From the NCBI RefSeq assembly GCF_040183065.1, contig NC_091123.1, positions 106,676,821-106,740,820 on the forward strand: a stretch of DNA of 64,000 nt, written 5' to 3'. The stretch's first letter is position 1, and every line of letters begins with the position of its first letter. A model generated the notes under the pieces. The model worked only from the letters and a program-made list of their open reading frames with translations, was not told the DNA's origin and did no database searches. This DNA comes from Periplaneta americana. Its lineage: Eukaryota; Arthropoda; Insecta; Blattodea; Blattidae. A program made the position numbers and the translations under genes. Shown here in pieces: positions 56,770 to 64,000 of the stretch.

Positions 56770-57200
56770 TATTTTGTATGTGTGTATCTAATGCTCTGGA
56801 TTGAACAATGAAATCATCATCCTTCTTGCTTCCCAATATTTTGATGGAAGGTCCACAAATGTCCTAAGAGTTTCACAATTAGCCAGGTGCTCCATCTCCA
56901 TTCCTCTTCTCTGGTGCACAGTAAGCATTTAGGTGAATTCACTACTCCAATATGATGGAGGTGTTTACTGAGGCAATCATGACCAGTAATCAATCTAAAC
57001 ATGGCCACGGCAGATTTTCGAGGTAGATCAGGAATTAGTTTTGGATCTTTGAATGATTCTTTCCATTTTGAATTTTGATGTTTTGCCTGTTTGCTGTTAC
57101 TTATTCTTTTTATAACTCGTTTTATTGATTCATATGGGAACTTGAAATTTGTTTTTAAGTTGATTTTAGTTTGATGTATTTTGTTTGACCACATAAAATT
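56770..57200 (-). pseudogene. LINE RNase H-type C-terminal fragment
   Basis: The minus-strand ORF at 57194-56817 reads LPRKSAVAMFRLITGHDCLS, KHLHHIGVVNSPKCLLC and TREEE, then in a shifted frame HLANCETLRTF. The order LPR..A..FRL.TGH..L..HL...G...SP.C..C...E..EHL is the region after the RNase H domain in I/Jockey/R1-type LINEs. It is 5' truncated and belongs to a family different from the five RTE-like copies. Confidence 0.75.
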
Positions 57201-57711
57201 ATTAGTACTAACTCTGAAAACTTACCTGACTATAGTCTTGAATTATAACTACAATGCAACGCACAAAATAACTATTATGTATTAATACTGATATTAATTA
57301 ATTATTAGTATGTTCATATTTCACTAGCTTCCAGTAACAGGCTCAGAAATCTAGTACAATCTCAATTTCGTGGAACTCCAGTACAGACAAATATTGTCGA
57401 TATTTGTCTTAGCTGCCAACCTACTAGTTACAAAATCATTACTATTTGTAGTATTTGTCAGTATCGAAATTCGAAACGAAGTTGGCAAAAGAAAATTCAA
57501 CCTGCAAATTAGAAAATCACCACAATCCACTAGCATATGTAGTAATGGGGGGGAAATGGTTAGGTTTCACTCTTAGGGTATGAAGTAAGCTGACCCAGAC
57601 TAGAAATTGTTAAACTTGATATCAATGCCAAGGAAAATCTTCTGTACACAAAAGAAGTTTGCATTGGGTTTGCAACCTCAGACATCTTGAAGGGAAATAA
57701 AGTAAGTGAAG

Positions 57712-57955
57712 TCCGCACCTGTGGAGTAACGGTCAGCACGTCTGGCTGCGAAACCAGGTGGCCTGGGTTCGAATCCCAGTCGGGGCAAGTTACCTGGTTG
57801 AGGTTTTTTCTGGGGTTTTCCCTCAACCCAATACGAGCAAATGCTGGGTAACTTTCGGTGCTGGACCCTGGACTCATTTCACCGGCATTATCACCTTCAT
57901 TTCATTCAGACGCTAATTAACCTAGATGTTGATACAGCGTTGTAAAATAACCTAA
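57712..57955 (+). repeat. tRNA-derived SINE (Gln/Arg-like head), copy 3
   Basis: The best copy of the family: CACCTGTGGAGTAACGGTCA, anticodon-arm-like CTGGCTGCGAAACCAGG, B box GGTTCGAATCC, body GGTTTTCCCTCAACCCAATA, and a tail TTGTAAAATAACCTAATAAA with an A-rich end. Confidence 0.9.
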
Positions 57956-58953
57956 TAAAATACAAAAAAAAGTAAGTGAAAAAGATGTTTTGACCTTTAA
58001 ACAGGAGTGCTTAGAGTTTCTGAAAACTTCAGTTAAGATCCAAGTAAAAAATCCTTAAAATATCCAGTAGTTAGAATGCCCAGTTGCCTTAATCCGAGAT
58101 CCATGCTATCTGATGAGGATGAAACCATTAAACCCTTTACTCATTTGGTTCAAGACCTTTCAGACAAAAATCTTTTCAATTCAAGTGAGTGCAATACAGC
58201 TTTACTCCAGATGACACTTTTTTAAGGAAATGAAACTGAACTCTCCAGCATTCAAACAAATCATGTATTGAAACTATGTTGTATTATTGTTTGTTTGTTC
58301 ATTTTCTGTTTCCTTTTGTTAATATTTTACATGCATGACTTAAGCTGATAATACTCCTGTCATCACCTACCTCCATGAGTATTGGAATAATCACATTCTT
58401 TTTGAAATCGGAGGGCATTTAATCTGTCTCATACATTTTGCATACAAGGTGAATACAATATTTTTTATAGTAGTGTTTATTTCTTGTACTGTACTTTCGT
58501 ATTTTCCTACATTATTGTATGTCAGGATGCCCTCCAACCCCTTGCCAAAATTGATCTTACGCTATACTCCAAGAGGCCAAAGGAACTTCGGAATACCTAA
58601 AAAGTGCTGGATAGACCGTAACTGATCTCTAGGTCTAATACATGAAATGGTTATGATGATGATTTTAAATAACCTTGATTATACCTGTAATGAAATAAAA
58701 GCTAATTAAAGTATAATTAATATTAACAACTGTTCGCTAGTGTATATGTTACATTTATTTTGGTATGGAAAGGAACAGGTGTAAGGGAGTTGGGAGCCTG
58801 CATTTTAAAAAATTATATACAATATGTTTTATATTATATTTGAATAAAAGAAAATATGTAATAATGATCCTAGAAAAATTGTAGAAAATCCTTGAAAAGT
58901 CCTGGGAATATCCTGGAAACAATTATATATTTTGTGTAGGAACCCTGTTATAT

Positions 58954-59678
58954 TCACTCTGTGGATCTTAAGGAGACTGACATGCGGGAAAAGTGATTCT
59001 TCCCCACTTCTCTTTACAGTTACACAGTAAAAACTTTTCGACATACTCGTATGACTCATTGGTAAAGTTTAACTTGACTGTTAATTCTAACGAGTCTTCT
59101 CTGTTCATAAATGCTCTACCTGCTTATGGTTATCACAAAAGTAACTAAGCCTGTCTTGTGCACTCAAATTATAATAATGATAATCGTCTTACATAATGTT
59201 CACATTGTTAATGTGCATAGGAATGATCAGGGAAGTTGAAATACATTTCCATGGACGAGTTATTAGGGAGAAATGAGTGATTACACTGATAACATGAACT
59301 AAATGTTACTTTCGTCACTTTGCTCATTCCAAGTAGGTTGACTTAATGTTACAGAAATTATGTTCACAATCTTTAGTATTCATGATTATACAGTGACGTG
59401 TTTATTTTTATAAAACTAACATTTTAATACAACTTCACTGATTAATATAAGCAAATATTTGTATCAGAACTTCAGCTAGTGTATGAACATGGATGCAGCT
59501 TCACATGTGATTGCTTCCATTATAAGGGTTGTCACAACCCATATTTCTTTGTGTGGCTTGTTGCACTTGAAAATGATTCTAAATACTTCATTATTTTTAA
59601 CATGGGCTTTATTTAATTCATAAAATTTTAGTTAAATGTTTCAGTTTAAGTATGGGAAGTTTAGAAGTCCAAATATAT
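58954..59678. other. No gene seen
   Basis: AT-rich intronic sequence up to the LTR element. Confidence 0.55.
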
Positions 59679-60407
59679 TGTAACTTTTTAAACTAAACAA
59701 CAATGCAATTTTATTATTTCAACAATAACTCTTCACTCTCTACAATTTAATTTCACTCCCGTCAACAATGGGATTTGCTCTCCACACAGTAACACAGCGT
59801 TTGTTATTGCACTCCACAAACGACAATGACAATTTACTTGGACTATTACGAACAACAGTGAACTGTTAATCTTAACTAATATTCACAAAGCACTATTTAC
59901 AACACAGAACTGTCAGTTCTCAGTTCGTTTGTCTTGGCTAGTTCTTCTAGCTCAGTCACTCGTGTTCACAGAATCTCGAACCCCAGACCTTCAGAGACGA
60001 TCCGCTGCACTTCGAACTCAGGTCCCCCAACTGTGGTCCGCTGCACTCGAACTCCGGGCTTCAGGCTCCACAGTTATGGACACAACTCAAGTTGCGCTCT
60101 GGTCTCGAAGCTGGCTTCACTGCTACACAAGACTAACTCTCTTACTGTCCTAATCTGCCTGTAACAACACTGGCTTACTGACGGGCTGACTGACTCTCAC
60201 TTGCGTCTTGTATTTATAACTAAACCATAGTTTCTGGAGAGTTCGCAAAAGATTCCACTCTCGAATAATCTGGCACGTTGCTGCTCCCCTCCTTCACCGC
60301 GCGTAGCACATGCCCCAGGAAGCAGATGCGCGCGCAAACCTGCCTGTCACAGCCGACTTAGCCCTTCCTCCGTCGGTCGTGAGATCGAACCTCACGTGGC
60401 CGTCACA
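59679..60407 (-). repeat. 3' LTR
   Basis: On the minus strand it starts TGTGACGGC and ends AAAAAGTTACA (TG...CA). It is 729 bases, differing from the 5' LTR by several small indels and a handful of substitutions, which suggests a fairly recent insertion. Confidence 0.92.
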
Positions 60408-60425
60408 TTGCTCCCTCCTTAGGAC
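60408..60425 (-). promoter_or_regulatory. Polypurine tract
   Basis: The minus strand reads CCTAAGGAGGGAGCAA immediately before the 3' LTR, the expected position for plus-strand priming. Confidence 0.65.
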
Positions 60426-60497
60426 TGGCTGCCCCGGACAGTCCCTTGGTAGGCCGCTAGTCGGTCCAACGTTTGGGGTCCTCCGGCTGCTCCCTCC

Positions 60498-61286
60498 TTA
60501 TTGTGGTGCCACCTCATCCTGGGCTTGGCTGGACAGCGATACTCGTACTGCGTGGGCGCCATCTTGCTTTTCCACTTGGCCCTCCAAGGAGAGCTCGCTG
60601 GCCATGGGTTGGTCTTCGGCGTCCATCAGGAACACTTCATCCCGACCAAGACGGAATATACGGCGCCGGACGTCCACCGTCGCGTCGAGTCCCAGGACGA
60701 CGTCCTCGGTGATGTTGGCGACGAACACCCACATCTCCAGTTTCCTCTTCCCCAAGGTCAGGTCCAGGAAGACCTCTCTCTGGATGGGCAAGCTCTCGCC
60801 TGAAGCAGTCCATAGCTCGTATTGGCGCAGCGGCGTCCTCCCAGGTAGGCCACGCACGACGTCTGGTCTGGCGATAGTGAGCATCGCCCCGGTGTCCACC
60901 AGTACTCTGCATGGACGGCCTCTTACCCGTCCTTCAGCAATCAGCCCATCGTCGCATCTTCTGTCGACCGGTTTCAGGATGAGCCGAGGGGACGGTGATG
61001 ACGGCGCCGACGTGCTCCTCCTAACATCGGCCCCCCCTCTCTCTCCTGACTGTAGCCAGGTCGGTCGCAACTCCTTCGCAAGTGCCCAGGACCAGCAGGT
61101 GGGCACCCGTCCCCGTTGGTCAGGCGACTGTTGGCTCCTTTCGGTGTCAGCCACCTCTCTCTCCTGCCGGTGGCCAGATCGGTCGCAGTCCCTCCTTAGG
61201 TGTCCCGGTCTGCCGCAGGACAAGCAGGTGGGTGCCCGTCGTCTCCACCACTCCGTTGACTGTTGGCGCTCCTCGATGTCGGCCAC
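60498..61286 (-). CDS. Zinc knuckle and aspartic protease (gag-pro) ORF
   Basis: 262 codons. It starts inside the zinc-knuckle region with CLSCGRPGHLRRDC (a CX2CX4HX4C knuckle), followed by a degenerate knuckle copy (CWSWALAKELRPTW). After a Ser/Pro-rich linker comes VLVDTGAMLTIA (the D-T-G catalytic triplet of a retroviral-type aspartic protease) and later VVLGLDATVDV (the hydrophobic-hydrophobic-G flap-strand region, ILG.D). The frame differs from the gag ORF it overlaps at 61196-61286, so expression would need frameshifting unless an indel occurred. It ends VAPQ without entering an RT. Confidence 0.88.
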   Translation of the reverse strand: MADIEERQQSTEWWRRRAPTCLSCGRPGHLRRDCDRSGHRQEREVADTERSQQSPDQRGRVPTCWSWALAKELRPTWLQSGERGGADVRRSTSAPSSPSPRLILKPVDRRCDDGLIAEGRVRGRPCRVLVDTGAMLTIARPDVVRGLPGRTPLRQYELWTASGESLPIQREVFLDLTLGKRKLEMWVFVANITEDVVLGLDATVDVRRRIFRLGRDEVFLMDAEDQPMASELSLEGQVEKQDGAHAVRVSLSSQAQDEVAPQ

Positions 61287-61345
61287 CTCTCCTGCCTGTG
61301 GCCGGATCGGTCGCAGTCCCTTCTCAAGTGTCCCAGTCTGCCACA
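61075..61345 (-). repeat. Tandem ~125-bp zinc-knuckle repeats
   Basis: Three successive copies of a unit (…GGTCGCAGTCCCT…CAGGACAAGCAGGTGGGTGC… on the plus strand) each encode one knuckle: CWSCGRLGHLRRDC, CLSCGRPGHLRRDC and the decayed CWSWALAKEL copy. The frame change between gag and protease ORFs falls inside this array. Confidence 0.8.
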
Positions 61346-61996
61346 GGACCAGCAGGTGGGCGCTCCTCGTCTCTGCCGCTCGGGTGGCTTCGGTTGGCGC
61401 CCCCCAGCATCCGTCGCCATGACGCTCCTGATCCAGTGCGGTGTTGAGACTCCCGCCGCCGACTTGGCCGCCGCCAGAGCTGCATTGATGGTGCGATGCT
61501 CTGCCAAGAGTAGCTGTTGTCTAATTTCAGGGTCTCGAAGTCCGCTGCCGAAGGTGTAAGCTGCCTCTCCAGCGATGAAGTCAGTAGGTAGGCCCCTGAG
61601 GGTCTTATGGGCCAGTTGTTCTACTGCCATTGCAAATTCTTGCAGGGACTCGCCTGACTGTTGGACCCTCGTTTTCAGTTGGGTCCTGAATGCTGCCGCA
61701 AGTTGGTCACCATAACATCCCTCCATTGCCGCCATTATCTCAGCGGCTGTCCCATCTTCTGGAACGCTGTGAAGAATCTCTGACGCCTGTCCCTGAAGCG
61801 CGGCCAGCAGCTGAGTGGTTTTCTCTGCCGGTGTCCACCCATTGTGCTCTGCGATGGCCTCGAACTGGCGACGGAATATCGCCCAAGACGTCGTACCGTC
61901 GAACTTCGGCGTCTTGACGTTGTAATGTCTGGCTGAAGGCGATGGTTCCGCAGGGCCACTATATGGAGTCCTCAACTCTATGGCCGCTTCTTGCAT
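61196..61996 (-). CDS. Gag (capsid-like) ORF with zinc knuckle
   Basis: 266 codons. KTPKFDGTTSWAIFRRQFEA begins the capsid-like region, continuing LAALQGQASEILHSVPED, CYGDQLAAAFRTQLKTRVQQ and GESLQEFAMAVEQLAHKTL, the pattern of a Ty3/Gypsy-type gag. A CX2CX4HX4C knuckle, CWSCGRLGHLRRDC, lies near the C-terminus. Gag proteins assemble the particle and bind element RNA. The last ~30 codons overlap the protease ORF in another frame. The first Met overlaps the end of the coiled-coil ORF by 19 bases. Confidence 0.88.
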   Translation of the reverse strand: MQEAAIELRTPYSGPAEPSPSARHYNVKTPKFDGTTSWAIFRRQFEAIAEHNGWTPAEKTTQLLAALQGQASEILHSVPEDGTAAEIMAAMEGCYGDQLAAAFRTQLKTRVQQSGESLQEFAMAVEQLAHKTLRGLPTDFIAGEAAYTFGSGLRDPEIRQQLLLAEHRTINAALAAAKSAAGVSTPHWIRSVMATDAGGRQPKPPERQRRGAPTCWSCGRLGHLRRDCDRSGHRQERWPTSRSANSQRSGGDDGHPPACPAADRDT

Positions 61997-62463
61997 GGCA
62001 CGTCAAACCTCCTAGCCTGGTGATCCACCAACGCGAGGATGTGCTTGTTTTCTACAGCATGTTGGTCCATCAGCACACTCGTTTCGTCTTGACGACGTTC
62101 GAGAGCGCGAATTTTGCCGTCAGAATGGTCTACATCCTGTCTCAACTCGGCTACTGTCTCGTTTATAGTTGTAAAATTCTGGTTTAGTTTATCCAAATCG
62201 GCCTTAAGTTCGTCTTTCACGATGGCGACAATTCCATCTACGTGGGCAGAAACGCTTTCAATTTGCGTAGTGACGTCATCTTTCACTCCGCTTATGTCGC
62301 CTTTCACTTCACTTATGTCACTTTTCATCTCAGTTTTCACTTCACTTATATCGTTCTTCACCTCGCTGATATCGTTTTTCACTCCACTTATGTCGCTTTT
62401 CACCTCACTGATGTGTTTGTTCATTTCCTTGATGGCTTTCAGGATCTGCTGTAGGTTCTCCAT
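61978..62463 (-). CDS. Coiled-coil ORF upstream of gag
   Basis: 161 codons starting MENLQQILKAIKEMNKHI, with seven-residue repeats (SDISGVK, NDISEVK, NDISEVK, TEMK, SDISEVK, GDISGVK) and then TQIESVSAHVDGIVAIVKDE and NLNQNFTT-like stretches. Hydrophobic residues at positions a and d of every heptad predict a long parallel coiled coil, probably an oligomerising N-terminal part of gag. The underlying 21-base DNA repeat suggests growth by slippage. It starts 32 bases after the 5' LTR and ends in a stop overlapping the gag ATG. Confidence 0.8.
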   Translation of the reverse strand: MENLQQILKAIKEMNKHISEVKSDISGVKNDISEVKNDISEVKTEMKSDISEVKGDISGVKDDVTTQIESVSAHVDGIVAIVKDELKADLDKLNQNFTTINETVAELRQDVDHSDGKIRALERRQDETSVLMDQHAVENKHILALVDHQARRFDVPCKKRP

Positions 62464-62476
62464 TATGCCGATAATA

Positions 62477-62493
62477 TCCCACTTCTGACACCA
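62477..62493 (-). promoter_or_regulatory. Primer-binding site
   Basis: One base after the 5' LTR end the minus strand reads TGGTGTCAGAAGTGGGA. It begins TGG, complementary to a tRNA 3' CCA, in the standard place for first-strand priming. The tRNA species was not identified. Confidence 0.7.
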
Positions 62494-62494
62494 G

Positions 62495-63208
62495 TGTAAC
62501 TTTTTAAACTAAACAACAATGTAATTTTATTATCTCAACAATAACTCTTCACTCTACAATTTAATTTCACTCCCGTCAACAATGGGATTTGCTCTCCACA
62601 CAGTAACACGTTCGTTATTGCACTCCACAAACGACAATGACAATTTACTTGGACTATTACGAACAACAATGAATTAACTAATATTCACAAAGCACTATTT
62701 ACAACACAGAACTGTCAGTTCTCAGTTCGTTTGTCTTGGCTAGTTCTTCTAGCTCAGTCACTCGTGTTCACAGAATCTCGAACCCCAGACCTTCAGAGAC
62801 GATCCGCTGCACTTCGAACTCAGGTCCCCCAACTGTGGTCCACTGCACTCGAACTCCGGGCTTCAGGCTCCACAGTTACGGACACAACTCAAGTTGCGCT
62901 CTGGTCTCGAAGCTGGCTTCACTGCTACACAAGACTAACTCTCTTACTGTCCTAATCTGCCTGTAACAACACTGGCTTACTGACGGGCTGACTGACTCTC
63001 ACTTGCGTCTTGTATTTATAACTAAACCTAGTTTCTGGAGAGTTCGCGAAAGATTCCACTCTCGAATAATCTGGCACGTTGCTGCTCCCCTCCTTCACCG
63101 CGCGTAGCACATGCCCCAGGAAGCAGATGCGCGCGCAAACCTGCCCGTCACGGCCGACTTAGCCCTTCCTCTGTCAGTCGTGAGATCGAACCTCACGTGG
63201 CCGTCACA
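62495..63208 (-). repeat. 5' LTR with TATA box
   Basis: 714 bases, TG...CA ends on the minus strand. A TATAAATA (minus strand, 63020-63013) lies about 190 bases into the LTR and would start transcription toward gag. The same box is at 60218-60211 in the 3' LTR. Confidence 0.9.
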
Positions 63209-64000
63209 ATATATTTAATATCTGATGCTAAGCCTGTGAACTCAAGTTCTGTTCCCTCTCTGTTGTAACAATTTTGAAGAAACATTCAGAATCCTCTCAC
63301 ATGTACTAGGAACATTATTTCTGTTGCCTTATTCGAGTGTGGAGCATTACTGCAGTGTTACATGACCTGCAGAAACAGGAGATTAAGCAGGAAAATGGAC
63401 ATATTGATCCGTGTCATTAAGAGATAGGATTCTTTTTTTGTGCTGTAAAATCTGGTATGAAACTCTGGCTTCTTCACTTCCCTTCGTGGGTTTTTGTGCT
63501 GTTCCTACAGTAGAACTCCGATTTTAGGCGATCTCCATTTAATGTTTTTCTGCATTTAACATTGAAATTTCACAGTTCCAGTAATTATTACTACATATCA
63601 ATCTTCTTAATGTATCCAGCTGTTTGCTGACATAAATTATTACTACATATGATTAATGTAGTTTTATATTCGAATTAACGTTATTCTCTTTGCTATCAAA
63701 CTCGCATTTTATGTTAAAAATTATTTCAAATCATTTTTTTTTTTGATCTCGACTAATGCAAAAATAAATGCAATTTGATTAAATGAGTAAATTACAATTT
63801 TTTTTTTTAAGAATCAATGAGTTGGCAATGCTGCTGTCTCGCCACCACATGATTCCCTCTCCCTCGCCACATCTACATGAAGCTGCATTCCTATTCATCT
63901 GCTAATTCCTGCCCTTTGCGAGAACCAATCACATTCAGTGATGGATGTCACAGTCATCCATGATAGTCACTTCTTCTCTTTGTTGTGCTTGTTGAGCTAT
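63209..64000. other. No gene seen
   Basis: AT-rich eEF1G intronic sequence to the window edge. No further exon of eEF1G was found. Confidence 0.55.

Larger units (their letters stand above)
56270..58230 (+). pseudogene. hAT-type transposase relic
   Basis: First piece: AIWPQVETFVNSYKDKPKLS, ICTKSFQTVKEPCHDPLMMA and KL, resembling the W-P....FV......K....SF..V......DPL..AKL segment of an insect hAT protein. After microsatellite, LINE and SINE insertions the C-terminal part resumes at about 57975 with VSEKDVLTFKQECLEFLKTS and VKIQVKN. Everything in between is interrupted or decayed. Confidence 0.6.
55941..58947 (+). mobile_element. hAT-like transposon relic with nested LINE and SINE
   Basis: CAGGGTTCTATGCATCCTGG at the left is mirrored by a right end whose reverse complement starts CAGGGTTCCTACAC. 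TTATAT flanks both sides (55935-55940 and 58948-58953), at least 6 bp of a probable 8-bp duplication. Coding relics lie at about 56270-56400 and 57970-58230. Confidence 0.7.
59679..63208 (-). mobile_element. LTR retrotransposon coding only gag and protease
   Basis: Two direct repeats (59679-60407 and 62495-63208) bound about 2.1 kb of GC-rich sequence. ATAT flanks both sides (59675-59678 and 63209-63212). Transcription is on the minus strand, so 62495-63208 is the 5' LTR. The interior encodes a coiled-coil protein, gag with zinc knuckles and an aspartic protease, then stops only about 90 bases from the 3' LTR. No reverse transcriptase, RNase H or integrase is present, so it must depend on another element. 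Confidence 0.92.

Noticed and set aside
59929..60164. Two overlapping ORFs repeated at 62731-62966
   Set aside because: They are inside the LTRs, antisense to the element, and duplicated only because the LTRs are.
60310..61422. 370-codon plus-strand ORF
   Set aside because: It is antisense to the gag-protease frames, is Ser/Arg/Pro-rich as expected from high GC, and has no domain.

Overview
This is a transposon-rich stretch of an insect nuclear genome. Two conserved genes occur as small, correctly spliced exons in very large introns, and nearly everything else is nested transposable elements (TEs). The SINE and LINE families look like those I associate with cockroaches and termites (Blattodea). 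That placement is an inference from memory and was not tested.

The two host genes lie head to head. On the minus strand is the regulatory B subunit of calcineurin (CanB), with exons at 18465-18504, 18192-18368 and 9963-10084. Its start codon exon is uncertain and its 3' exons were not found, so they probably lie left of the window. On the plus strand is translation elongation factor eEF1-gamma (eEF1G), with exons at 19031-19042, 19168-19317, 30626-30689, 38591-38733 and 55711-55874. They encode the GST-like N-terminal domain and the gene runs off the right edge. A few hundred bases around 18820-19010 separate the two 5' ends and probably hold both promoters. A pyrimidine tract just upstream of the eEF1G ATG fits a 5' TOP/TCT start.

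Layout: 1-9960, TE-filled sequence downstream of the last CanB exon seen (a hAT element with 8-bp target duplications, LINE fragments, a palindromic block of tRNA-like repeats, a Tigger relic). 9963-18504, CanB exons and an 8.1-kb intron holding a mariner-like element, a nested TIR element, an inverted Penelope-end palindrome and a Jockey-type LINE. 19031-30625, eEF1G 5' end and an 11.3-kb intron with a 2-kb foldback element and a Penelope-like element (PLE) inside another DNA transposon. 30690-38590, intron 3 with LINE, mariner and Harbinger relics. 38734-55710, a 17-kb intron with Jockey, mariner, Tigger, Buster-type hAT and PLE pieces. 55875-64000, start of the next intron with a hAT relic and a GC-rich LTR element that codes only for gag and protease.

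The most interesting signals are: (1) hammerhead-ribozyme-like motifs in three different PLE families, each with a self-complementary helix III and one extra U after the CUGANGA core; (2) tRNA-headed repeat monomers in head-to-tail pairs mirrored about a centre, with C(UUCG)G hairpins; (3) the gag-protease-only LTR element with a heptad-repeat coiled coil and tandem zinc knuckles; and (4) a foldback element built from class-II-tRNA-like modules. No CRISPR array, rRNA or clearly functional tRNA gene was seen.
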